Part shown: positions 36,799-45,030 of the stretch, piece by piece
Layout: each line of letters begins with the position of its first letter
Numbering within the stretch: the first letter of the stretch is position 1
Made by a program: the position numbers and the translations under genes
Origin: Bordetella genomosp. 10
GTDB lineage: Bacteria > Pseudomonadota > Gammaproteobacteria > Burkholderiales > Burkholderiaceae_B
DNA: 64,000 bases
Assembly: GCF_002261225.1 (NCBI RefSeq)
Contig: NZ_NEVM01000002.1
Span: forward strand, 62,001 to 126,000
Direction of reading: 5' to 3'
The notes under the pieces: generated by a model
The model's input: only the letters and a program-made list of their open reading frames with translations
Told to the model about the DNA's origin: nothing
The model's database searches: none

Positions 36799-39700
36799 AT
36801 GTCAGAAGCCGCCGTAGCCCCGTCCCCTTTTGTCCATTTGCGTGTCCACTCCGAGTTTTCGGTGGTGGATGGACTCGTCCGTATCCCCGACCTGATCAAG
36901 CGCGTCGCCAAGCTCGGCCAGCCGGCCGTGGCGCTGACCGATCTGTCCAACCTGTTCGGCCTGATCAAGTTCTACAAGGCGGCGCGCGGCGCCGGCGTCA
37001 AGCCCATCGCCGGCTGCGATATCTGGCTGACCAACGACGAGGACCGCGACAAGCCGTTCCGCGTCCTGGTCCTGGTGCGCAACCGCCAGGGCTACCTCAA
37101 TCTTTGCGACCTGCTGTCGCGCGCCTTCCTGACCAACCAGCACAAGGGCCGCGCCGAGGTGCGGCGCGACTGGCTGCTGGGCAGCGAGGGGCTGATCGTC
37201 CTGTCCGGCGGCCGCGCCGGCGACGTCGGCCAGGCGCTGGAGGCCGGCAACGCCGTCACCGCGCTGGCCCTGGCGCGGGTGTGGGCGCAGGCCTTCCCGG
37301 GCGCCTACTACGTCGAGCTGCATCGCGCCGGTTTCGACGGCGACGAGGCGTATACCCAGGCCGCCTTGCGCCTGGCCGCCGAAGCGCGCCTGCCGGTCGT
37401 CGCCACGCACCCGGTGCAGTTCCTCGACCGCGACGAATTCCAGGCGCACGAAGCGCGCGTCTGCATCGCCGAGGGCGAAATCCTCGCCAACCCGCGCCGC
37501 GTGCGCCGGTTCACCGAGGAACAGTACCTGATGGACAGCACGGAAATGGCGCGCCGTTTCGCCGACGTGCCGTCCGCGCTGGCCAACACCGTCGAAATCG
37601 CCAAGCGCTGCAACCTGACCCTGGTGCTGGGCAAGCCCCGCCTGCCCATCTTCCCCACGCCCGAGGGCGTGACCCTGGACGACTACCTGGTCCAGTTGTC
37701 GGAGCAGGGCCTGGAAAAACGCATGGAAGTGCTCTATCCGGACCCGGCCGAGCGCGAGTCCAAGCGCGAGCAGTATTACGAACGCCTGCGCTGGGAGTGC
37801 AAGACCATCATCCAGATGGGCTTCCCGGGCTACTTCCTGATCGTGCAGGACTTCATCAACTGGGGCAAGAACAACGGCGTGCCGGTCGGTCCCGGCCGGG
37901 GTTCCGGCGCCGGTTCGCTGGTGGCCTACGCGCTGGGCATCACCGACCTCGACCCCATCCGCTATGACCTGCTGTTCGAACGCTTCCTGAATCCGGAGCG
38001 GGTGTCCATGCCCGACTTCGATATCGATTTCTGCCAGGACAACCGCGAACGCGTCATCGACTACGTGAAGGAAAAGTACGGCCGCGCGGCCGTCAGCCAG
38101 ATCGCCACCTTCGGCACGCTGGGCGCCAAGGCCGTGGTGCGCGACGCCGGCCGCGTGCTGGACATGCCCTATCTGTTCTGCGACGGCCTGTCCAAGCTGA
38201 TCCCCTTCAACCCGGCCGATCCCTGGTCGCTGGAGCGCACCCTCAAGGACGAGCCGGCCTTCAAGGAACGCTACGAGCAGGAAGAGGAAGTGCGCGGCCT
38301 GGTGGACCTGGCCCAGCCGCTCGAAGGCCTGACCCGCAACATCGGCATGCACGCCGGCGGAGTGCTGATCGCGCCCGGCAAGCTCACCGATTTCTGCCCG
38401 CTGTATTGCCAGCCCGGCCAGGAAAACAGCGCGGTGTCGCAGTTCGACAAGGACGACGTCGAAGCGGCCGGCCTGGTGAAGTTCGACTTCCTGGGCCTGC
38501 GCAACCTGACCATCCTGGACTGGGCCGTGCGCTACGTGCGGCAGTTCAACGCGACCAAGCGCGACTTCGACATCATGGCCGTGCCGCTGGACGACCAGGC
38601 GGCCTACAAGGTGTTGACCGACGCCAACACCACCGCCGTGTTCCAGTTGGAATCGCGCGGCATGAAGGAGCTGCTGAAGAAGCTGCGCCCCAGCAACTTC
38701 GAAGACATCATCGCCATGCTGGCGCTCTACCGGCCGGGTCCGCTGGAATCCGGCATGGTGGACGACTTCGTCAACCGCAAGCACGGCCGCGCGCCGGTGG
38801 ACTACTTCCACGACGACCTGGAAGCGACCCTCAAGAGCACCTACGGGGTCATCGTCTACCAAGAGCAGGTGATGCTGATCTCGCAGATCATCGGCGGCTA
38901 CTCGCTGGGCGGCGCCGACCTGCTGCGCCGCGCCATGGGCAAGAAGAAGCCCGAGGAAATGGCCAAGCACCGCGAGCTGTTCCAGAAAGGCGCGGTGGAG
39001 AAGGGCCACGACCCGGACCTGGCGGTCAAGCTCTTCGACCTGATGGAAAAGTTCGCCGGCTACGGTTTCAACAAATCGCACTCGGCCGCCTACGCGCTGA
39101 TTTCGTACCAGACCGCCTGGCTCAAGGCCTATCACCCGACCGAGTTCCTGGCCGCCACCATGTCGTCCGATATGGACGACACCGACAAGGTGCAGATCTT
39201 CTGCCGCGACGCCATCGACAACGGCGTGGCGGTGCTGCCGCCGGACGTCAACGCCTCCGGCTACCGCTTCCAGCCGGTCGAGGACGAGCACACCGCCAAG
39301 GGGCAGCCGCCGCGCACCATGCGCTACGGCCTGGGCGCGGTCAAGGGCACCGGCCAGGGCGCGGTCGAGGAAATCATCCGCGCCCGCGAGCAGGGCGGTC
39401 CGTTCAAGGACCTGTTCGATTTCTGCCGCCGCGTCGACAAGCACTCGGTCAACCGCCGCACCATCGAGGCCCTGATCCGCGCCGGCGCCTTCGATGCCAT
39501 CGAGCCCAACCGCGCCGCCATGCTGGCCTCGGTGCCGACGGCGATGGAAGCCGCCGAGCAGGCGGCCCGCAGCGCCAACCAGGTCTCGCTGTTCGGCGAC
39601 GACAGCAGCGACGTGGTGGCCAGCGAGCTGTCCAAGGTCGCGCCCTGGAACCTGCATACCAGGCTGTCCGAGGAAAAGCAGGCGCTGGGCTATTTCTTCA

Positions 39701-40290
39701 GCGGCCACCTGTTCGACGCCTGGCGCGACGAGGTGCGCCGCATCGTGCCGATGACGCTGGCGCGCCTGGAGCCGCAGCGCGATCCGCAATGGATGTGCGG
39801 CGTGCTGGCCGGCGTGCGGGTGATGATGACCCGGCGCGGCAAGATGGTGTTCGCGGTGATCGACGACGGCACCGCCCAGGTGGAAATCTCGGTCTTCAAC
39901 GAACTGTACGAGAAGCACCGCAACCGCCTGCGCGAGGACCAGCTCATCATCGTGCACGGCAAGGTCAGCAACGACGAATACTCGGGCGGCATGCGCATCG
40001 TGGCCGAATCCCTGTACGACCTGCAACTGGCGCGCGAGGCGCGCGCCCGCGTGCTGCGCGTGCGCCTGAACGGCAACGCCAACGCCGAGCAGTTGCGCAA
40101 GCTGCTCAATCCCTACCGCGCCGAGCCGGAGAACGGCATCCCCGGCATCCCGGTCGAGGTCGAATACAAGAAAGACAATTTCCGCTGCACGGTCCGCCTG
40201 AGCGAGGAATGGCGGGTCCGCATGGCGGACACCTTGCTGGAACAGTTGGGTGAGTGGGCGCGCCCGGACGGCGTGGAGATCTCTTACTGA
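36799..40290 (+). CDS. dnaE: DNA polymerase III alpha subunit
   Basis: 1163 residues. The PHP domain is at the N-terminus (FVHLRVHSEFSVVDGLVRI). The catalytic aspartates lie in SMPDFDIDFCQDNRERVIDYV and KFDFLGLRNLTILD. GPGRGSGAGSLVAYALGITDLD is the conserved palm/thumb segment, and an HhH and OB-fold follow in the C-terminal third. It is the replicative polymerase of the holoenzyme. Its stop overlaps the first gene of the LPS-core cluster by one base (TGATG), so that operon may depend on dnaE transcription. Confidence 0.97.
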   Translation: MSEAAVAPSPFVHLRVHSEFSVVDGLVRIPDLIKRVAKLGQPAVALTDLSNLFGLIKFYKAARGAGVKPIAGCDIWLTNDEDRDKPFRVLVLVRNRQGYLNLCDLLSRAFLTNQHKGRAEVRRDWLLGSEGLIVLSGGRAGDVGQALEAGNAVTALALARVWAQAFPGAYYVELHRAGFDGDEAYTQAALRLAAEARLPVVATHPVQFLDRDEFQAHEARVCIAEGEILANPRRVRRFTEEQYLMDSTEMARRFADVPSALANTVEIAKRCNLTLVLGKPRLPIFPTPEGVTLDDYLVQLSEQGLEKRMEVLYPDPAERESKREQYYERLRWECKTIIQMGFPGYFLIVQDFINWGKNNGVPVGPGRGSGAGSLVAYALGITDLDPIRYDLLFERFLNPERVSMPDFDIDFCQDNRERVIDYVKEKYGRAAVSQIATFGTLGAKAVVRDAGRVLDMPYLFCDGLSKLIPFNPADPWSLERTLKDEPAFKERYEQEEEVRGLVDLAQPLEGLTRNIGMHAGGVLIAPGKLTDFCPLYCQPGQENSAVSQFDKDDVEAAGLVKFDFLGLRNLTILDWAVRYVRQFNATKRDFDIMAVPLDDQAAYKVLTDANTTAVFQLESRGMKELLKKLRPSNFEDIIAMLALYRPGPLESGMVDDFVNRKHGRAPVDYFHDDLEATLKSTYGVIVYQEQVMLISQIIGGYSLGGADLLRRAMGKKKPEEMAKHRELFQKGAVEKGHDPDLAVKLFDLMEKFAGYGFNKSHSAAYALISYQTAWLKAYHPTEFLAATMSSDMDDTDKVQIFCRDAIDNGVAVLPPDVNASGYRFQPVEDEHTAKGQPPRTMRYGLGAVKGTGQGAVEEIIRAREQGGPFKDLFDFCRRVDKHSVNRRTIEALIRAGAFDAIEPNRAAMLASVPTAMEAAEQAARSANQVSLFGDDSSDVVASELSKVAPWNLHTRLSEEKQALGYFFSGHLFDAWRDEVRRIVPMTLARLEPQRDPQWMCGVLAGVRVMMTRRGKMVFAVIDDGTAQVEISVFNELYEKHRNRLREDQLIIVHGKVSNDEYSGGMRIVAESLYDLQLAREARARVLRVRLNGNANAEQLRKLLNPYRAEPENGIPGIPVEVEYKKDNFRCTVRLSEEWRVRMADTLLEQLGEWARPDGVEISY

Positions 40291-41393
40291 TGCAACCCCT
40301 GCGCATTATCCATTCCGAGGCCGCCACCGCTTTCGGCGGCCAGGAGCATCGCATCTTCAAGGAAATGGTGGCCATGCGCGAGCGCGGCCACCACATGGAG
40401 GCGGTGGTCCAATCGCGCGCGCAACTGGTGGAGCGCCTGGGCGACGCCGGCTTTACCGTGCACAAGGTCGACATGGCCGGCGTGGGCAACTATTTCAAGG
40501 GCATCGCGGCCATCAAGCGCATCCTGCGCGCCGGCCGCTACGACGTGCTGAATACCCACAGCCGCCGCGACACGGTGATCGCCGCGCCCGCCGCGCGGCT
40601 GGCGGGCACGCCGCCGCTGATCGTGCGCACCCGCCACCTGGCCAGCAAGGTCGGCTCGATGTGGTCGTACACCTGGCTGCCGCACCGCGTCACCACGGTC
40701 AGCGACCACGTGCGCGAATACCTGATCACGCGGGGCGTGCCGCGCGATCGCATCGCCACGCTGTATTCGCCCATCGTGCCGCCGCCGCCCATCGAGAAGT
40801 CGACCTTGCGCGAGGAACTGGGCTTGTCCCAGAGCGACGTCGTGGTCGGCTGCGTGGCCGTGATGCGGCCCGCCAAGGGGCACCGCGCGCTGATCGACGC
40901 CATGCTGCCCTTGATGCGCACGCGGCCCCACCTGCACCTGGTGTTCGTCGGCAGCGGTTCGCCCACCTTCGAACGGGTGCAGGCCTATATCGCCGAACTC
41001 GGCATGCAATCGCGCATCCATCTGATGGGCACGCGCCGCGACGTGCCCAACCTGCTGGCCGGCTTCGACCTGTTCGCCCTGGCCACGGAGCAGGAGGCCT
41101 CCGGCACCGTCTACGTGGAAGCGCAGGCCAGCGGCCTGCCGGTGGTCGGCACCGACGTGGGCGGCGTGTCCGAGATGTTCCGCGACGGCGTCTCCGGTTT
41201 CCTGGTGCCCCTGCACGACCAGCCGGCGCTGACCGGCGCGTTGCAGCGCCTGATCGACGATCCCGAACTGCGCAGGACCATGGGCGAGGCGGGGCGGCGC
41301 ATGATCCGCGAGGAAGGGATTTTCTCGCCGCAGCGCCTGGCCGAACGCACCGAGGCGATCTATCGCAAATGGCTGGCGGAGCGCGGCGCATGA
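40290..41393 (+). CDS. glycosyltransferase family 4 (LPS core cluster)
   Basis: 367 residues, GT-B fold. The N-terminal HSEAATAFGGQEHRIFKEM is the acceptor-side Rossmann loop. The C-terminal half has the GT4 nucleotide-sugar site EQEASGTVYVEAQASGLPVVGTDVGGVSE (ExxxxxxxE motif). First of four coupled genes (GT4-deacetylase-GT2-GT4), each overlapping the next by 4 bases. A cluster of this composition in B. pertussis makes part of the LPS core oligosaccharide, and I infer the same role. The donor sugar is not readable from the sequence. Confidence 0.88.
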   Translation: MQPLRIIHSEAATAFGGQEHRIFKEMVAMRERGHHMEAVVQSRAQLVERLGDAGFTVHKVDMAGVGNYFKGIAAIKRILRAGRYDVLNTHSRRDTVIAAPAARLAGTPPLIVRTRHLASKVGSMWSYTWLPHRVTTVSDHVREYLITRGVPRDRIATLYSPIVPPPPIEKSTLREELGLSQSDVVVGCVAVMRPAKGHRALIDAMLPLMRTRPHLHLVFVGSGSPTFERVQAYIAELGMQSRIHLMGTRRDVPNLLAGFDLFALATEQEASGTVYVEAQASGLPVVGTDVGGVSEMFRDGVSGFLVPLHDQPALTGALQRLIDDPELRRTMGEAGRRMIREEGIFSPQRLAERTEAIYRKWLAERGA

Positions 41394-42322
41394 AGAACGC
41401 GATCAAGGATCCGCTCAGCGTCGCGCCGATCAAGCCCGCCCACAACGTGCCGGTGCTGATGTACCACCACGTCACGCCGGCCGGCGGCATGATCAACACC
41501 ACGCCGGCCAATTTCGAAAGCCAGATCGCCTGGCTGGCGCGCAACGGCTACACCTCCCTGACCGCGGAGCGCTTCGCCGGCCACCTGGCGGGTCGCCCCG
41601 TGCCCGACAAGTCGGTGCTGATCACCTTCGACGACGGCTATCTCGACAACTGGGTCTACGCCCATCCGGTGTTGCAGCGCTACGGCATGCACGCCGTGCT
41701 GTTCGTGATCACGGGCTGGATAGGCGAGGGCCCCGTGCGTCCCTACGAAGGCCAGGACGGCGTGCCCGCGGCCAGCTTGCCGGCCGCGCCGGACCACGAT
41801 GCCAGCAAGAAGCTGATCGAGGCCGGCCGCCATGACGACGTCATGCTGCGCTGGAGCGAAATCGAGGCCATGCGCGCGGCCGGCACCTTCGAGTTCCACA
41901 GCCACACGCATACGCATACGCGCTGGGACCAGGCCTGCGGCCCGGACACGGCGTCCAAGCGCGCGCACATGGCCAAGGAACTGGCGGATTCGCGCGCCAC
42001 GCTGCTGGCGCGGCTGGGCGAGGCCAGCGACCATCTCTGCTGGCCGCAGGGCTATTTCGACGACGACTACATGCAGGAAGGGCGGGCCGCGGGCTTCCGC
42101 CATTTCTATACGACGGACCCCTTCGGCCAGAACGTCGCCGCCGGCGCGCCGGGCGCGGCGGGAGCGGAACACATCTACCGCTTCGCCGTGCGCAACCAGC
42201 CCGGCGCGTGGCTGGCCAAGCGCCTGTGGTGGGCCGCCCATCCCTTCTGGGGGCCGCGCTACAACGCCTGGAAATCCTGGAAGAAACGGCTGCGCGCGCG
42301 CCTGCGGGGCCGCCGTTCATGA
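41390..42322 (+). CDS. polysaccharide deacetylase (LPS core cluster)
   Basis: 310 residues, NodB-type carbohydrate esterase 4. Motif 1 is ITFDDGYLDN (catalytic and metal Asp), motif 2 FHSHTHTHTR (metal His pair), with the PVLMYHHVTP opening. It would remove an N- or O-acetyl group from a sugar. The deacetylase in the comparable B. pertussis cluster is required for full-length core oligosaccharide. A basic C-terminus (WKSWKKRLRARLRGRRS) suggests membrane association. Confidence 0.88.
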   Translation: MKNAIKDPLSVAPIKPAHNVPVLMYHHVTPAGGMINTTPANFESQIAWLARNGYTSLTAERFAGHLAGRPVPDKSVLITFDDGYLDNWVYAHPVLQRYGMHAVLFVITGWIGEGPVRPYEGQDGVPAASLPAAPDHDASKKLIEAGRHDDVMLRWSEIEAMRAAGTFEFHSHTHTHTRWDQACGPDTASKRAHMAKELADSRATLLARLGEASDHLCWPQGYFDDDYMQEGRAAGFRHFYTTDPFGQNVAAGAPGAAGAEHIYRFAVRNQPGAWLAKRLWWAAHPFWGPRYNAWKSWKKRLRARLRGRRS

Positions 42323-43083
42323 AGAAGCTGTCGGTCATCGTCATCACCAAGAACGAAGCGGCGCACATCGTCGCCTGCCTGGAGTCCGTGGCGTTCGCCG
42401 ACGAATTCATCGTGGTCGATTCGGGCAGCAGCGACAATACGGTGGAACTGGCGCGCGACATGGGGGCGACGGTGGAGCAGACCGCCGATTGGCCCGGCTT
42501 CGGGCCGCAGAAGAACCGCGCGCTGGCGCTGGCGCAGGGCGAGTGGGTGCTGTCCATCGACGCCGACGAGCGGGTCACGCCCGAACTGGCGCGGGAGATC
42601 CGCCAGGCCATCGAGACGGGCGACAAGGATGCCTATGAAATCCCGCGCCTGTCCGAGTTCTGCGGGCGCTTCATCCGCCACAGCGGCTGGTGGCCCGACC
42701 CGGTGCTGCGGCTGTTCCGGCGCGGCGCGGGGCGCTTCACCGACGCCGCCGTCCACGAGAAGGTGGTGCCCGTGAGCGCCTGGCGGGCAGGGCGGCTGGA
42801 GGCCCATTTCATCCACTATTCCTATCCCAACCTGGAAGCGCTGATCGCCAAGAGCAACCGCTATTCCTCCGACGCCGCCACGATGATGTACGCCCGCGGC
42901 AAGCGCGCGTCCATCTTCAGCGCCCTGGGCCATGGCTTCTGGACCTTCGTGCGCATCTACCTGCTCCGGCGCGGTTTCCTCGACGGCCGCCAGGGCGTGG
43001 TGCTGGCGGTGACGGCGGCGGCGGGCAGTTTCTCGCGCTACGCCAAGCTGATGTTCATGGGCGACGAGGACAAGCGCCCATGA
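42319..43083 (+). CDS. glycosyltransferase family 2, WaaE/LgtF-like (LPS core cluster)
   Basis: 254 residues, GT-A fold. SVIVITKNEAAHI begins the donor site, and IVVDSGSSDNT and LSIDADERV (the DxD-like metal site) follow. RHSGWWPDPVLRLFRRGAGRFTD and HEKV are hallmarks of the WaaE/KdtX group of LPS core glucosyltransferases. A C-terminal hydrophobic stretch (FWTFVRIYLL) likely contacts the membrane. Third gene of the coupled cluster. Confidence 0.9.
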   Translation: MKKLSVIVITKNEAAHIVACLESVAFADEFIVVDSGSSDNTVELARDMGATVEQTADWPGFGPQKNRALALAQGEWVLSIDADERVTPELAREIRQAIETGDKDAYEIPRLSEFCGRFIRHSGWWPDPVLRLFRRGAGRFTDAAVHEKVVPVSAWRAGRLEAHFIHYSYPNLEALIAKSNRYSSDAATMMYARGKRASIFSALGHGFWTFVRIYLLRRGFLDGRQGVVLAVTAAAGSFSRYAKLMFMGDEDKRP

Positions 43084-44210
43084 AAATCCTCTACACGAAT
43101 TTCCACCCGCGCAACGGCGGCGGGCACGTCACCTACATCCTCAACCTGGCGCGCGGGCTGGCGCCGGCGCACGACATCACGGTGGCGACGCCGGCCACCA
43201 GCCGGCTGTATCGCTACGCCGGCGCCATTCCCGGCGTCAAGGTGGTGGATGCGCGCTTCAGCACGCGCGCCTCGGGCTTTTTCGCCGAGCGCGCGGCGCT
43301 GCGCGGCCTGATCGCGCGCGAGGGCTATGACGTCGTGCACGTGAACGGCTCGTCCGACCACCGCCACGTCATGCTGGCCACGCTGGGCATGCGGCGTCCG
43401 CGCATCGTCTTCACCAAGCACAACGACCTGCCGCTGAACACGCTGGGGCATCGCCTGCGCGCCCGCTTCGCCACCGACTACGTGATCGCCGTCAGCGACT
43501 TCGTCGCCGGCCTGCTGCGCGACTCGCCGTATCGCGCCCTGCCCATCGCCACCATCCGCCACGGCATCGACACCGAATACTTCTCGCCGCCGTCGTCCTC
43601 GCTGCACGAAGCCTTGCGCGAGCGCTATTTCGGCCCGGCCTGGCGCGGCAAGATCCTGCTGGGCAGCGCCGGCGGCACCGACTACGACAAGGGATGGCTG
43701 GACCTCATGGCGGCCCTGGCTGCCCTGGCGCCGGAACAGCGCGAGCGTTTCCGCGTGCTGGTGGCGGGCGATCCGCCCAACGACGCGAAGATGGCGCGGG
43801 TGCGCGAGCTGGGCGTGCAGGACCTCGTCGTCTTTCCCGGCCTGCTCGACGACGTGCGGCCGGCGCTGGCCGCCTGCGACGTCGGTTTCGTCCTGTCCTA
43901 CCGCGAGGCCTTGTCCTTCGCCTGCCGCGAGGTGATGGCGCTGGGCCTGCCGGCGCTCGTCACCTCGGCGGGCGGCCTGCCCGAGAACATCATCGACGGC
44001 GTCGACGGCTGGATCGTGCCCGTGCGCGCGCCCGACGCCATCGCGGCCGTGCTGCGCGGCATCCTGGACGATCCGGGCCGCATCGCCGCGATGGGCGCGG
44101 CGGCGCGCGAACGCAGCGCCCGCGAGTTCAGCCTGGGGCCTTTCGTCGCCAGCACCTTCGAGGTCTACCAAGCGGCGCTGGCCGCCGCGCCCGCGCGACG
44201 CCCGGCCTGA
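43080..44210 (+). CDS. glycosyltransferase family 4 (LPS core cluster)
   Basis: 376 residues, GT-B. The acceptor loop is TNFHPRNGGGHVTYILNLARGL. The C-terminal donor site SYREALSFACREVMALGLPALVTSAGGLPENI has the GT4 Glu pair. The IRHGIDTEYFSP segment is typical of the family. Last of the four coupled genes; a gap of 78 bp separates it from another deacetylase gene. The inferred product is a core sugar linkage; exact sugar unknown. Confidence 0.88.
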   Translation: MKILYTNFHPRNGGGHVTYILNLARGLAPAHDITVATPATSRLYRYAGAIPGVKVVDARFSTRASGFFAERAALRGLIAREGYDVVHVNGSSDHRHVMLATLGMRRPRIVFTKHNDLPLNTLGHRLRARFATDYVIAVSDFVAGLLRDSPYRALPIATIRHGIDTEYFSPPSSSLHEALRERYFGPAWRGKILLGSAGGTDYDKGWLDLMAALAALAPEQRERFRVLVAGDPPNDAKMARVRELGVQDLVVFPGLLDDVRPALAACDVGFVLSYREALSFACREVMALGLPALVTSAGGLPENIIDGVDGWIVPVRAPDAIAAVLRGILDDPGRIAAMGAAARERSAREFSLGPFVASTFEVYQAALAAAPARRPA

Positions 44211-44275
44211 GCAGGGCGGCCCGGTGAGCAGGGCGCGCCGCCGGCCCGGGCGCGGCCGTGCGTGGCGGCGGCCGA

Positions 44276-44281
44276 TATAAT
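44276..44281 (+). promoter_or_regulatory. -10 hexamer directly before second deacetylase gene
   Basis: A perfect TATAAT ends 7 bases before the ATG at 44289, placing a predicted start of transcription on the start codon. No -35 is recognisable. Confidence 0.4.
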
Positions 44282-44288
44282 CCGGCGC

Positions 44289-45014
44289 ATGCCGATCCCC
44301 ATCCTCATGTACCACCAGATCGGCGAGCCCGCGCCGCCGGGATCGCCGTACCGCGGCCTGACCGTGCATCCGGCGCGCTTCCGCCGCCAGATGGCCTGGC
44401 TGCGCCGCTTCGGCTATCGCGGCCTGTCCATGCGCGATCTCATGCCCTACGTGCGCGGCGAGCGCCAGGGCAAGGTCTTCGGCATCACCTTCGACGACGG
44501 CTATCGCAACGTGCACCGCAACGCCTTGCCGGTGCTGCGGGAACTGGGCTATACGGCCACCAACTATTTCGTCGCGCGCCAGTTCGACGGCGCCAATGTC
44601 TGGGACGCCGACAAGGGCGTGCCGGCGTCGCCCCTGATGAGCGTGGCGGAAATGCGGGAATGGGCGGCGGCGGGCATGGAGGTGGGCTCGCACACGCTGG
44701 ACCATGTCCACCTGCCCCAGCTCGCGCCCGAGGAAGCCATGCGCCAGATCGCCGATTCGCGCGGCGAACTGGAAGCCGCCTCGGGCCAGCCGGTCACGGC
44801 CTTCTGCTATCCCTACGGCGAGTACACGGAAGACCATTGCCGCATGGCGCGCGAGGCCGGCTACGACAACGCCACCGTGACGCGGCGCGGCCTGGCGCAC
44901 GCCGGCGACGATCCCTATGCCCTGAAGCGCGTCCTGGTCGCCGGCGGCACCAGCCTGTTCAGCTTCCTGCGCAAGACGCTCACCGCCTACGAGGACAAGC
45001 GCAGGCGCCGTTGA
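44289..45014 (+). CDS. polysaccharide deacetylase family protein
   Basis: 241 residues of the NodB/CE4 fold. PIPILMYHQIGEP opens the domain, GITFDDGYRN is motif 1, GSHTLDHVHLP motif 2, and FCYPYGEYTEDHC the later conserved block. It differs clearly from the 41390 deacetylase, so it is a second, independent enzyme rather than a duplicate. The start is ATG at 44289; a GTG nine codons upstream is also open. It follows the LPS core cluster and may act on the same molecule or another envelope glycan. Confidence 0.85.
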   Translation: MPIPILMYHQIGEPAPPGSPYRGLTVHPARFRRQMAWLRRFGYRGLSMRDLMPYVRGERQGKVFGITFDDGYRNVHRNALPVLRELGYTATNYFVARQFDGANVWDADKGVPASPLMSVAEMREWAAAGMEVGSHTLDHVHLPQLAPEEAMRQIADSRGELEAASGQPVTAFCYPYGEYTEDHCRMAREAGYDNATVTRRGLAHAGDDPYALKRVLVAGGTSLFSFLRKTLTAYEDKRRRR

Positions 45015-45030
45015 GCGGCGCCCGCGCCGG

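Noticed and set aside
36802..40026. Long antisense frame opposite dnaE (about 1070 codons)
   Set aside because: Third-position GC bias of dnaE keeps the opposite frame open; the translation has no recognisable domain and an atypical residue content.
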